In this document: positions 55,554-64,000 of the stretch, one piece after another
Position numbering within the stretch: position 1 is the stretch's first letter
Layout: each line of letters opens with the position of its first letter
Origin: Mycolicibacterium confluentis
GTDB taxonomy: Bacteria > Actinomycetota > Actinomycetes > Mycobacteriales > Mycobacteriaceae
Length of the DNA: 64,000 nt
Direction: 5' to 3'
NCBI RefSeq assembly: GCF_010729895.1
Contig: NZ_AP022612.1
Coordinates: forward strand, 3,100,001-3,164,000
Notes under the pieces: generated by a model
What the model was told of the DNA's origin: nothing
Seen by the model: the letters and a program-made list of their open reading frames with translations, nothing else
Database searches by the model: none
Position numbers and translations under genes: made by a program

Positions 55554-56906
55554 TCAGGCGAGTTCGTAAGCAGTTTCTGCATGCTCGGTCTCATCGATGC
55601 CGGTGTGCTCGGCCTCTTCGCTGATTCGCCAACCGAGCGGCTTGACGATGAAGGCGATGATCGTCGTCAGAACCGCGGTGAAGATGACCGCCGCCAGCGC
55701 GATGACGACCTGAACCACCAACTGCTCGATGCCGCCGCCGGTGAACAGGCCGGTTTCAGTGGCGAAGAAGCCCAGCGAGATGGTGCCCCACAGGCCGGCG
55801 ACGAGGTGCACGCCCACGACGTCCAGCGAGTCGTCGTAGCCGAACTTGTACTTCAGCCCGATGGCCAGCGCCGACAGCGCACCGGCGATGGCACCCACGA
55901 CCAGTGCCCAGACGGGTGTCAGGTTGCCGCACGCCGGGGTGATCGCGACCAGGCCGGCGACGATGCCCGATGCGGCACCCACGCTGGTGGCGTGTCCGTC
56001 GCGCAGGCGTTCGACCAGGAGCCAGGCCAGCATCGCGGCCGCGGTGGCGGCGGTGGTGTTGATCCAGACCAGGCCTGCGGCCATGTCGGCGGCACCCTCG
56101 GAGCCCACGTTGAAGCCGAACCAGCCGAACCACAGGATGGCGGCACCCAGCATCACGAACGGGATGTTGTGCGGGCGGAACGCGGTCTTGCCGAATCCGA
56201 CGCGCTTGCCCAGCAGGATCGCGAGCACCAGCGCGGCCATACCGGCGTTGATGTGAACCACAGTGCCACCGGCGAAGTCGATGGGAGACACATTGGCCGC
56301 ACCCTCGTCGTCAACACCGAACAGCTTCGCCGCGATGCCCTTCTCGGAACCCGACAGCAGGCCGCCACCCCAAACCATGTGGGCCAGCGGGAAATACACG
56401 AAAGTGACCCAGAGACCACCGAAGACCAGCCAGGTGCCGAACTTCATGCGCTCGGCGACCGCGCCGCTGATCAGCGCGACGGTGATGACCGCGAAGGTCA
56501 GCTGGAAGGCGGCCCACACGATCGCGGGCACGGTGCCGAATCCACCGGAGACGAAGGTGTCGACGCCGTCGATCTCGCGCACCTCGGTCAACTGGTTGAG
56601 TCCGAACAGTGCAAACGGGTTGTCGAAGATACCCGCGAAGTTCCCCTCACCGGTGTGACCCGAGGAGAAGGACATCGAGTAGCCCCAGAGCACGTAGATG
56701 ACGCTGACGACGCCGATGGAACCGAACGACATCATCATCATGTTCAGGACTGACTTCTGCCGCGACAGGCCACCGTAGAAGAAGGCAAGCCCGGGTGTCA
56801 TGAACAACACCAGTGCGGCGGCGGTGAGCACCCATGCGGTGTCACCGGCACTCAGGCCGTCTGGCCCAAATGGCAGGAATACGTCGTCTGGCAAGGCTAA
56901 GACCAC
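55554..56906 (-). CDS. amt: ammonium transporter
   Basis: Amt, 450 residues, an eleven-helix membrane protein. Landmarks are DTAWVLTAAALVLFMTPGLAFFYGG near the start, DFAGGTVVHINAGMAALVLA near residue 210 and the twin-histidine regions HINAG and VHLVAGLWG. The start GTG at 56906 follows GAGGAGG at ten bases; longer in-frame reading was rejected. A four-part GlnR-type box is 69 bases upstream. Confidence 0.95.
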   Translation of the reverse strand: MVLALPDDVFLPFGPDGLSAGDTAWVLTAAALVLFMTPGLAFFYGGLSRQKSVLNMMMMSFGSIGVVSVIYVLWGYSMSFSSGHTGEGNFAGIFDNPFALFGLNQLTEVREIDGVDTFVSGGFGTVPAIVWAAFQLTFAVITVALISGAVAERMKFGTWLVFGGLWVTFVYFPLAHMVWGGGLLSGSEKGIAAKLFGVDDEGAANVSPIDFAGGTVVHINAGMAALVLAILLGKRVGFGKTAFRPHNIPFVMLGAAILWFGWFGFNVGSEGAADMAAGLVWINTTAATAAAMLAWLLVERLRDGHATSVGAASGIVAGLVAITPACGNLTPVWALVVGAIAGALSALAIGLKYKFGYDDSLDVVGVHLVAGLWGTISLGFFATETGLFTGGGIEQLVVQVVIALAAVIFTAVLTTIIAFIVKPLGWRISEEAEHTGIDETEHAETAYELA

Positions 56907-56974
56907 TTTGTGTGAACCTCCTCGGGGAATGGGCACCGACAGGATCGGCGTCACGAGAAGACTCTTTTGCCGAG

Positions 56975-57012
56975 GTTTCGCACGTGGTTCTGTTGTGTTT
57001 CTGCAATGTGAA
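56975..57012. promoter_or_regulatory. GlnR-type box of the amt-glnB-glnD operon
   Basis: On the amt strand the four five-base sites read TTCAC, GAAAC, GAACC and GAAAC with six bases between each. This matches the mycobacterial GlnR pattern of alternating GTnAC and GAAAC sites at 11-base period. A further GAAAC-N6-GTAAC pair is at 57029-57044. GlnR should activate amt under nitrogen limitation. Confidence 0.7.
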
Positions 57013-57089
57013 CGCAGCGCCGATGACCGTTACGCTCACGTTTCGTCACGCTGTGACAGCACTTTTCGCGCCCGGGAACGCGGTTTCGG

Positions 57090-58421
57090 TCAGCCCAACA
57101 GCGCGTCGACGAAGGCCGTCGGCTCGAACGGCGCGAGGTCGTCGGCCCCCTCCCCGAGACCCACCAGCTTCACCGGAACACCCAGTTCCTGCTGTACCCG
57201 GAACACGATGCCACCCTTGGCCGTTCCATCGAGCTTGGTCAGCACCACACCCGTGATGTCGACCACTTCGGCGAACACCTTGGCCTGCGCGAGACCGTTC
57301 TGACCGATGGTCGCGTCGAGCACCAGCAGCACCTCGTCGACGGCGGCACGCTTGCTCACCACGCGCTTGACCTTGCCGAGTTCGTCCATCAGACCGGTCT
57401 TGGTGTGCAGTCGCCCCGCGGTGTCGATCACCACCACGTCGGCGCCCGTGACGATGCCCTTGTCGACCGCGTCGAACGCCACCGAGGCCGGATCGGCACC
57501 CTCTGGACCGCGGACCACCTCGGCGCCCACCCGCGAGGCCCAGGACTCCAGTTGATCGGCGGCCGCCGCGCGGAACGTGTCCGCGGCGCCGAGCACCACG
57601 CGGCGCCCGTCGGCGACCAGGACGCGGGCCAGCTTGCCGACCGTCGTCGTCTTCCCCGTCCCATTGACGCCGACGACCAGAAGCACCGAAGGCGCATTGT
57701 CGTGGGGCAGGGCCTTGATGGACCGGTCGAACTCGGGATGCAGCTGCCCCACCAGCGCCTCTCGCAGCACCGCACGGGCGTCCGCACCCGTACGCACACC
57801 GCTGGCGGCCACCTTGGCCCTCAGCTGTTCCATGACCGCGGCGGTGACGGTCGGGCCCAGGTCGGCGATCAGCAGCGTGTCCTCGACGTCCTGCCAGGAG
57901 TCCTCATCCAGATCACCGCCGCCGAGCAGCCCCAGCATGCTCTTGCCCAGCGCGTTCTGTGACTTGGCCAGCCGCCCGCGCAGCCGGTCGAGGCGACCCT
58001 CGATGGGGGCAATGGTGTCGAGTTCGACGGCAGGGGCCGGCTCGGGAATCGGGACCGGCGCGGGCTCCAGGGTCGGGATCGGCGCAGGTTCGGGCTCGGG
58101 CTCAGGGACCACCTCGGGTTCAGGGGTGGGCACGGGCGCGGGTGCCACGTCGGCTTCGGGCAGCTGAACGTTGGAGATGGTGCGCTTGGGCGCGTCCCGG
58201 GGGATCTCGGCGTCGTCACCGATGACGGGGATCTGGTCCTCGCTGCGGCTGAACGTGATGCCCGAACCCGCGGTGTAACCGCCGGAGCGGTCGATCGACT
58301 TGTCGGCCTCCGTCGGCGGCAGGCTGATTCTGCTGCGCCGATAGCGCACCAGGCCGACGATGAGCGCAGCGATGACCAGGACAGCGACGACCGCTACAGC
58401 GATCCAGAGACCTTCTGACAC
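57090..58421 (-). CDS. ftsY: signal recognition particle receptor FtsY
   Basis: FtsY, 443 residues. An N-terminal transmembrane helix (LWIAVAVVAVLVIAALIVGL) anchors it; a proline- and glutamate-rich linker with repeated PEPEP units follows to about residue 135; the NG GTPase has GVNGTGKTTTVGKLA near 254, DTAGRLHTK near 335 and TKLDGTAKGG near 415. It receives SRP-bound ribosomes at the membrane. The membrane helix is the actinobacterial type. Confidence 0.96.
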   Translation of the reverse strand: MSEGLWIAVAVVAVLVIAALIVGLVRYRRSRISLPPTEADKSIDRSGGYTAGSGITFSRSEDQIPVIGDDAEIPRDAPKRTISNVQLPEADVAPAPVPTPEPEVVPEPEPEPAPIPTLEPAPVPIPEPAPAVELDTIAPIEGRLDRLRGRLAKSQNALGKSMLGLLGGGDLDEDSWQDVEDTLLIADLGPTVTAAVMEQLRAKVAASGVRTGADARAVLREALVGQLHPEFDRSIKALPHDNAPSVLLVVGVNGTGKTTTVGKLARVLVADGRRVVLGAADTFRAAAADQLESWASRVGAEVVRGPEGADPASVAFDAVDKGIVTGADVVVIDTAGRLHTKTGLMDELGKVKRVVSKRAAVDEVLLVLDATIGQNGLAQAKVFAEVVDITGVVLTKLDGTAKGGIVFRVQQELGVPVKLVGLGEGADDLAPFEPTAFVDALLG

Positions 58422-58469
58422 CCCGCCATTGTTTCAGCGCGTCCGGGCAAAGTGGGTACCCGGGCAGTC

Positions 58470-58919
58470 ATGGCAACCGTTGACGTATCCCAATCCTCGA
58501 CCCTGACCCCAACGCAGGCCTGGGCGCTGGCCTCGGACCTGCGGCGATTCGACGAATGGCTGACGATCTTCGGCGGCTGGAAGGGCCCGGTGCCCGACGA
58601 GGTGGCCGAGGGCACAGAGGTTTCGTCGCTGATCAAGGTCAAGGGGTTTCGCAACGTCATCACGTGGGCGGTGGTCGGTTATGACGAACCGCGGTGCATC
58701 GACATGCGGGGCCACGGCCGAGGCGGCGTGCAGATCCGGCTGACGATGACGGTCTCCGATGAGGACCCCGGGTCGACGTTGCACCTGATCGCCGACCTGG
58801 GCGGCGGCCTGTTGTCCGGGCCGGTCGGCCGCCTGGTGGCCAAAGTCCTGGAGTCGGATGTCCGGCGGTCGGTGCGGAACCTGGCGAGGCTCGCGCCCGT
58901 GGACTCGCAGCGCCGCTAA
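58470..58919 (+). CDS. SRPBCC (polyketide cyclase/dehydrase-like) protein
   Basis: A 149-residue START-like protein. The N-terminal [28 protein letters not shown] and the C-terminal helix with [12 protein letters not shown] are typical. The ligand is unknown. The ATG at 58470 was chosen over a GTG six codons earlier because MATVDV is the usual start. Its stop codon overlaps the smc stop region by four bases. Confidence 0.87.
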   Translation: MATVDVSQSSTLTPTQAWALASDLRRFDEWLTIFGGWKGPVPDEVAEGTEVSSLIKVKGFRNVITWAVVGYDEPRCIDMRGHGRGGVQIRLTMTVSDEDPGSTLHLIADLGGGLLSGPVGRLVAKVLESDVRRSVRNLARLAPVDSQRR

Positions 58920-61900
58920 GCGGAGCTGACGAGTTCCTGACCGCGCATCCGCTGCGAGATCACCTGCGTGATGCCATCGCCCTGCATGGTGACGCCGTAG
59001 AGCGCGTCGGCGATCTCCATGGTCGGCTTCTGGTGGGTGATGACGATCAGCTGCGAACGGTCCCGAAGCTGTTCGAACAGGCCGATGAGCCTGCGCAGGT
59101 TGACGTCGTCGAGCGCGGCCTCGACCTCGTCCATGACGTAGAACGGCGACGGCCGGGCCCGGAAGATCGCGACCAGCATGGCGACCGCCGTCAACGACTT
59201 CTCGCCGCCGGACAGCAGGGACAGACGCTTGACCTTCTTGCCTGGTGGGCGCGCCTCCACCTCGATGCCCGTCGTGAGCATGTCCGAGGGGTCGGTGAGC
59301 AGCAGCCTGCCCTCTCCACCCGGGAACAGCGACGAGAACACGTCGCTGAACTCACGTTCGACGTCGGCGTAGGCCTCGGCGAACACCTGCAGGATGCGCT
59401 TGTCGACGTCCTCGATCACGTCCAGCAGGTCCTTGCGCGCGGCCTTGACATCCTCAAGCTGTGTCGACAGAAAGTTGTAGCGCTCCTCCAGCGCCGCGAA
59501 CTCCTCGAGTGCCAGCGGGTTGACCCGGCCCAGTTCGGCCAGTTCCTTCTCGGCGCGCTTGGCCCGGCGTTCCTGGGTGGGCCTGTCGAACGGCATGGGC
59601 GCGGGCGCGGTCACCTGCTCGCCGCGCTCGCGGGCCTGCTCGTACTCGGCCATCTCCAGCTCGGTGGGCGGCAGCGCGACCTGCGGACCGTACTCGGCGA
59701 CCAGGTCGGCCGCGGCCATGCCGAACTGCTCGAGCACCATCTGCTCAAGCTGTTCGATGCGCAGGGCGGCCTGCGCCTTGGCCATCTCGTCGCGGTGCAG
59801 CGAGTCGGTGAGCGCCGAGATGCGGGTGTTGAGCGCATCGACCTCTTCGCGGGCCGCCGTGAACGCGGCGGCACGGCGCTGCCGTTCGGCGGCCAACTGA
59901 TCGCGGGATGCCGACGCCGCGGCCACCACCACGGCCAACCGCGCGGCGACCGCGCGACCCGACTCCGCCACCGCCGCGGCCACTGCGGCCGCATGCTCCC
60001 GTGCGGCTGCCGCGCGTTGCGCCCGCTCGCGTGCCTCACGTTCGGCGGCCGCGGCTCGGCGCAGTGAATCAGACCGGCCCCGAACGGCATTCGCGCGCTC
60101 CTCGGCGGTGCGCACGGTGAGTCGGGCCTCGACCTCGGCGCTGCGGGCCTCGTCGGCCGCCGCGGTGAACAGCTCCCGGTCGACCGGTTCGGACACGTCC
60201 TCGGCCGGGATGTCCTGGGCGTTGTGCAGCCGCGTCTCAAGCTCGGTCAGTTCGGCGACGGTCTGCGCGCGGCTCAACTCGAGTTCGGCGCGCTGGTCCA
60301 TCTGCCTGCGGAACTCCTCGTCGGCGATCCGGGACTCCTGCCCCAGCCGACCCAACTGCTCGTAGATCTGCGAGATCGCGGCGTCGGACTCGTTGAGGGC
60401 GGCCAACGCCTGCTCGGCGGCGTCGGAGCGGGCTGCCTGCTCCGCGACCGCACCGGCCAACGCCGCGGACAACTCCGCGGACTGCGTCTCGGCCGCCGCG
60501 AGTTCGTCGCGGGCCGTCTCGATCCGGGTGGCGATCTCGAGGGTGGACGGCTTGCGGTCCGATCCGCCCGTCACCCACCCCGGTCCCACCAGGTCACCGT
60601 CCGCGGTCACGGCACGAAGCTGCGGTTGCTTCGCGACGATGTCCACCGCGGAGTTCAGGTCGCCGACCACGACGACATCGCCCAGCAGTGCCGTGATCGC
60701 TCCTCGCAGCCGGTCCGGTGCCTCGATCAGGTCCAGCGCCCACTGGGCTCCGGCGGGCAGTTCACCGGTGGCGCGGGCCGGCACCGGCCAGTCTCCGACG
60801 ACGATCGCCGCGCGTCCGCCGTCCGCCGCCTTGAGCGCCTCGACGGCCGTGCGCGCGGCGTGCGGGTTCTCGGCGGCCATCGCATCGGCAGCGGTGCCCA
60901 GCACCGCGGCCAACGCGGTCTCGTGGCCGGGCCGCACCTTCAGCAGCTTGGCGACCGTTCCGAAAAGTCCGTCCCCGGAATGGTTCTCGGCGAGCCAGGC
61001 GGCGCCATCCTTGCGGTCGAGGCCCACCGCGAGCGCGTCGATGCGGGCCAGCAGCGAGGCGACGAGCCGCTCGGAGGCACGCTCGGCGGTCTGCAGTTCG
61101 GCGACCCGCTCATCGGCCAAGCGCAACGCGGCCACGGTGCGGTCGTGGTGTTCGTCGAGGCCGACCTCGCTCTCATCCAGCTCGCCCACGCGGCTCTGCA
61201 CGGTCTCGAACTCGGCCCTGGCGACCTCGACCCGGGACGCGGCCTCCTCGATGCCCTCGGTCAGCTGAGCCACCCGCTCGTCGATCGATTCGACGCGGGC
61301 CCGCATGGTCTCGACCTGACCGGACAGCCTGGCCAGCCCCTCACGGCGATCGGCCTCGGCCCGCACCGCGGCAAGATGGGCGCGCTCAGCCTCGGTCGCG
61401 ACGCGTTCGGCATCGGCCAGCGCCGAGCGGGCGCCGTCGAGCCGAATCCGGGCCTCTTCGAGGTCGGCCAGCAGTTCCTGCTCCTGCTCGGCGATCGCGT
61501 CGGCTTCGGCCTCGAGTTCGTCGGGGTCGCGGCCACCGGTGTGCACCGGCTGAGCCTCCAGCAGTTGGGCGCGCTCGCTGGCGATGCGCACTGTCGCACT
61601 GACCCGCTCGGCCAGCGCTGAGAGCCGGAACCAGGTCTGCTGCGCATGGTCGGCCCGCTCGCTCAGCGTGGCCACAGCGGTCTCGTGCTCGGTCAACTCG
61701 TCGGTGGCCACCGCGAGCCGCTCGACGGCCTCCTCGTGGTCCCTGCGCAGGGCCGCCTCGGTGCCGCCGACGCCGTCGAACTCGGCCTGTCTGGTCACCA
61801 GGTCGTCGGCGGCCAACCGCAGTCGCGCATCGCGCAGGTCCATCTGGATGGTCTGCGCGCGGCGCGCCATCTCGGCCTGGCGGCCCAGCGGCTTGAGCTG

Positions 61901-62500
61901 ACGACGCAACTCGGTGGTCAGATCCGTCAGCCGGGCCAGGTTGGCCGCCATCGCGTCGAGCTTGCGGACCGCCTTCTCCTTGCGCTTCCGGTGCTTGAGC
62001 ACACCGGCGGCCTCTTCGATGAAGGCGCGGCGGTCTTCGGGCCGGGACTCCAGGATCTGCGAGAGGCGGCCCTGACCGACGATGACGTGCATCTCACGAC
62101 CGATGCCGGAGTCCGACAGGAGTTCCTGGACGTCCATCAAGCGGCAGCTGCTGCCGTTGATCTCGTACTCACCGGCGCCGTCGCGGAACATCCGGCGCGT
62201 GATCGACACCTCGGAGTACTCGATGGGCAGCGCGTTGTCGGAGTTGTCGATGGTGAGGGTGACCTCGGCGCGGCCCAGCGGCGCGCGCGTCGAGGTGCCG
62301 GCGAAGATGACGTCCTCCATCTTGCCGCCGCGCAGCGTCTTGGCGCCCTGCTCGCCCATCACCCAGGTCAGGGCGTCGACGACGTTGGACTTACCCGAAC
62401 CGTTGGGGCCGACGACGCAGGTGATCCCGGGCTCGAAGCGCAGAGTCGTCGGCGCGGCGAAGGACTTGAACCCCTTCAGCGTCAGACTCTTGAGGTGCAT
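58916..62500 (-). CDS. smc: chromosome segregation protein SMC
   Basis: SMC, 1194 residues. The N-terminal ATPase half has [14 protein letters not shown] near residue 32 (Walker A) and the C-terminal half [10 protein letters not shown] near 1093 with [11 protein letters not shown] (signature and Walker B). Between are two coiled-coil arms separated by a hinge near 500-660 ([18 protein letters not shown], and [13 protein letters not shown]). It condenses chromosomes with ScpAB. The end is tail-to-tail with the SRPBCC gene. Confidence 0.97.
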   Translation of the reverse strand: MHLKSLTLKGFKSFAAPTTLRFEPGITCVVGPNGSGKSNVVDALTWVMGEQGAKTLRGGKMEDVIFAGTSTRAPLGRAEVTLTIDNSDNALPIEYSEVSITRRMFRDGAGEYEINGSSCRLMDVQELLSDSGIGREMHVIVGQGRLSQILESRPEDRRAFIEEAAGVLKHRKRKEKAVRKLDAMAANLARLTDLTTELRRQLKPLGRQAEMARRAQTIQMDLRDARLRLAADDLVTRQAEFDGVGGTEAALRRDHEEAVERLAVATDELTEHETAVATLSERADHAQQTWFRLSALAERVSATVRIASERAQLLEAQPVHTGGRDPDELEAEADAIAEQEQELLADLEEARIRLDGARSALADAERVATEAERAHLAAVRAEADRREGLARLSGQVETMRARVESIDERVAQLTEGIEEAASRVEVARAEFETVQSRVGELDESEVGLDEHHDRTVAALRLADERVAELQTAERASERLVASLLARIDALAVGLDRKDGAAWLAENHSGDGLFGTVAKLLKVRPGHETALAAVLGTAADAMAAENPHAARTAVEALKAADGGRAAIVVGDWPVPARATGELPAGAQWALDLIEAPDRLRGAITALLGDVVVVGDLNSAVDIVAKQPQLRAVTADGDLVGPGWVTGGSDRKPSTLEIATRIETARDELAAAETQSAELSAALAGAVAEQAARSDAAEQALAALNESDAAISQIYEQLGRLGQESRIADEEFRRQMDQRAELELSRAQTVAELTELETRLHNAQDIPAEDVSEPVDRELFTAAADEARSAEVEARLTVRTAEERANAVRGRSDSLRRAAAAEREARERAQRAAAAREHAAAVAAAVAESGRAVAARLAVVVAAASASRDQLAAERQRRAAAFTAAREEVDALNTRISALTDSLHRDEMAKAQAALRIEQLEQMVLEQFGMAAADLVAEYGPQVALPPTELEMAEYEQARERGEQVTAPAPMPFDRPTQERRAKRAEKELAELGRVNPLALEEFAALEERYNFLSTQLEDVKAARKDLLDVIEDVDKRILQVFAEAYADVEREFSDVFSSLFPGGEGRLLLTDPSDMLTTGIEVEARPPGKKVKRLSLLSGGEKSLTAVAMLVAIFRARPSPFYVMDEVEAALDDVNLRRLIGLFEQLRDRSQLIVITHQKPTMEIADALYGVTMQGDGITQVISQRMRGQELVSSA

Positions 62501-62529
62501 GGCAGGCCAGCGTACCGGCCCCGGTCAGC

Positions 62530-62814
62530 TCAGCGTTCAGCGAAACCCTGGATCGGCTCGATGTTCTCCGACCAATCGGAGATGACCTTGTCCACCTGGC
62601 CGGGAGTGGCGGGGCCACCGAGCAGTTCCAGCAGCTGTTCGCACGCCCGCCGCGGCCCCTGCGCCACCACCAGGACGCGGCCGTCGGCCTGGTTCTTGGC
62701 GTAGCCCGTCAGCCCCAGCTCGAGCGCCCGAGACCGCGTCCACCAGCGGAAACCCACGCCCTGCACGTAGCCGTGCACCCAGGCGGTCAGCCGGACCTGC
62801 GGCTCCTCGGTCAC
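62530..62814 (-). CDS. acyP: acylphosphatase
   Basis: Acylphosphatase, 94 residues, hydrolyses acyl phosphates. The motif VQGVGFRWWTRSRALELGLTG includes the catalytic arginine; the asparagine is in YAKNQADGRV. Its start overlaps the OsmC stop by four bases, and it precedes smc, the order seen in M. tuberculosis. Confidence 0.94.
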   Translation of the reverse strand: MTEEPQVRLTAWVHGYVQGVGFRWWTRSRALELGLTGYAKNQADGRVLVVAQGPRRACEQLLELLGGPATPGQVDKVISDWSENIEPIQGFAER

Positions 62815-63224
62815 GGTCGGTGGTCGTCGATGTCGAAGGTCACCTGCGTGCCGGCCTTCAGCGTCCGGCCCACGGTGCAGACCTGGTCGATCGCGCGGTT
62901 GACGACGATGCGCAGCCGCTCGGCGTCTGCCTCGGTCAGTCCCGACAGGTCGATCTTCAGGGTCTCCTCCAGCAGGGGGTAGACCTCACGCTCGCGGTCG
63001 GCCGCACCCGTGACCTCGATGGTGGCGTCGTAGTCGTCGCCGAGGCGCCGCGACAACGGTGCATCGCTGGCCATGCCACTGCAGGCCGCGAGCGCGATCT
63101 TCATCAACTCACCGGGGGTGAAGACGCCATCGACGGTCTCCGAACCCACGAGCACCTCGGCGCCCCGGGAACTGCGCCCGGTGTAGCGGCGGGTGCCGGT
63201 GCGTTCGACCCACAGTTTGGTCAT
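62811..63224 (-). CDS. OsmC/Ohr-family protein
   Basis: A protein of 137 residues. OsmC family features are the short N-terminal [13 protein letters not shown], the helix [17 protein letters not shown] with a cysteine near residue 49, and the second cysteine in [13 protein letters not shown] near 116. Relatives detoxify organic peroxides. The ATG at 63224 follows GAGGAG and overlaps the fpg stop. Confidence 0.92.
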   Translation of the reverse strand: MTKLWVERTGTRRYTGRSSRGAEVLVGSETVDGVFTPGELMKIALAACSGMASDAPLSRRLGDDYDATIEVTGAADREREVYPLLEETLKIDLSGLTEADAERLRIVVNRAIDQVCTVGRTLKAGTQVTFDIDDHRP

Positions 63225-64000
63225 GACGTGCTCCTCTGCTCTCCGCCGACCGCCCGTGTCGGTACGGTTTTCGGCGGCGTGTTGCGTACCGCTGCGGACG
63301 CTCGCGGTGTGATTTGGCGCGGTTTGGGTTGGCAGCGTGGACAGTAGAACGACGAGCGGTTCATGAACCTTTCCCGGCGGATGATGGCTCCGCACCGCCG
63401 GCATGGTTCCCCCTCGCGCCCGTAGGCGTCCAGCGACCGGTCGAAGTATCCGGACTCCCCGTTGACGTTCACATACAGCGAGTCGAAGGATGTGCCGCCC
63501 TGGGCCAGCGCCTCGCGCATCACCTCGGCGGCCGCGTCGAGCACCTGCGCCAGCTTGGCCCGGCTCAGCGTCTCCGCGATGCGGGTGCCATTGACCTTGG
63601 CCCGCCACAGCGACTCGTCGGCGTAGATGTTGCCGACTCCTGACACCACGGTCTGATCAAGAAGTTGACGCTTGATCTCAGAATGCTTGCGGCGCAACAC
63701 CTTCACGACAGCATCGCGGTCGAACAGGGGATCCAGCGGATCGCGCGCGATGTGGGCGACGGGGACCGGCACGGCACTGCCGTCGACCTCGACGAGGTCC
63801 GCCAGCTGCCAGCCGCCGAACGTCCGCTGGTCCACGAAGCTCAGCGCCGTGCCGTCGTCGAGCAGGGCTGCGATGCGCACGTGGTCGCTGCGGGGCACGG
63901 GCCCGAGCAGCATCTGCCCGCTCATCCCGAGGTGCACCACGAGCGCCTGCTCCCCCACCCCGTCCTGGTCGGCAAGCAGCAGCCACAGGTATTTCCCGCG
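63221..64000 (-). CDS. mutM: formamidopyrimidine-DNA glycosylase (partial)
   Basis: The C-terminal part of Fpg/MutM, cut by the window end; the reading frame is still open at 64000, so the N-terminal proline and the start are outside. Visible features are GMSGQMLL, the H2TH-domain blocks [18 protein letters not shown] and [16 protein letters not shown], and the zinc finger [24 protein letters not shown]. It removes oxidised guanine. A basic, disordered-looking tail of about 35 residues follows the zinc finger. Confidence 0.95.
   Translation of the reverse strand, partial: RGKYLWLLLADQDGVGEQALVVHLGMSGQMLLGPVPRSDHVRIAALLDDGTALSFVDQRTFGGWQLADLVEVDGSAVPVPVAHIARDPLDPLFDRDAVVKVLRRKHSEIKRQLLDQTVVSGVGNIYADESLWRAKVNGTRIAETLSRAKLAQVLDAAAEVMREALAQGGTSFDSLYVNVNGESGYFDRSLDAYGREGEPCRRCGAIIRRERFMNRSSFYCPRCQPKPRQITPRASAAVRNTPPKTVPTRAVGGEQRSTS

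Overview
The window is a high-GC chromosomal segment of a mycobacterium, most likely a rapidly growing Mycolicibacterium. The evidence is gene order: read from the right end, fpg, an OsmC-like gene, acylphosphatase, smc, ftsY, amt-glnB-glnD, ffh, rpsP-khpA-rimM-trmD, lppW, rplS, lepB, rnhB, yraN-yifB-dprA, a viuB-like gene, xerC, rpsB-tsf, pyrH-frr-cdsA, rlmN, a FAS1/MPT83-like lipoprotein, dxr-rip1-ispG, a GNAT gene and a penicillin-binding lipoprotein follow the order of the M. tuberculosis Rv2924c to Rv2864c region, with some insertions. No tRNA, rRNA, CRISPR array, insertion sequence or prophage was seen. The species cannot be fixed from the sequence alone.

Layout. Positions 1-7.6 kb: a hotdog thioesterase, a DUF1707 protein, a penicillin-binding lipoprotein, a GNAT protein and the ispG-rip1-dxr group. 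7.6-16.5 kb: an accessory stretch of small regulated units: MpaB-family oxygenase plus TetR, a FAS1 lipoprotein behind a SigK-like promoter, MerR-SDR diverging from a DNA photolyase, and LysR-rlmN diverging from an EamA transporter. 16.4-27.7 kb: cdsA-frr-pyrH, then metabolic insertions (SDR, copper amine oxidase, exported alpha/beta hydrolase, a broken small membrane gene, amidase, F420-type oxidoreductase), then tsf-rpsB. 27.9-31.1 kb: an M23 peptidase, a hydrolase, xerC and a siderophore-interacting protein.

The most unusual part is 31.1-36.8 kb, between the viuB-like gene and dprA. It holds four paralogous genes for small exported peptides. They share a C-terminal motif (DFGVLGDRGPRTGV then GPGFG) and a conserved upstream DNA module, and each is closed by a long GC-rich hairpin sharing a GGGGCG/CGCCCC-type stem. 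Two copies are a near-perfect 440-bp direct duplication. Interspersed are a DUF222/HNH endonuclease-like gene, an ArsR-SRPBCC pair and a DUF899 gene. I do not recognise the peptide family.

36.8-64 kb is conserved housekeeping: DNA uptake and recombination (dprA, yifB), RNase HII, signal peptidase I, ribosome and tRNA maturation (rplS, trmD, rimM, khpA, rpsP), an iron-linked diflavin reductase behind an IdeR-like box, a tandem pair of DacB-type carboxypeptidases, SRP targeting (ffh, ftsY), nitrogen control (amt-glnB-glnD behind a four-part GlnR-type box), chromosome condensation (smc) and base-excision repair (fpg, cut by the window end).

Several genes appear to be leaderless: a TAnnnT-like -10 box lies 7-8 bases before the start codon, with no Shine-Dalgarno motif. 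This is common in mycobacteria and was used here to choose some starts.
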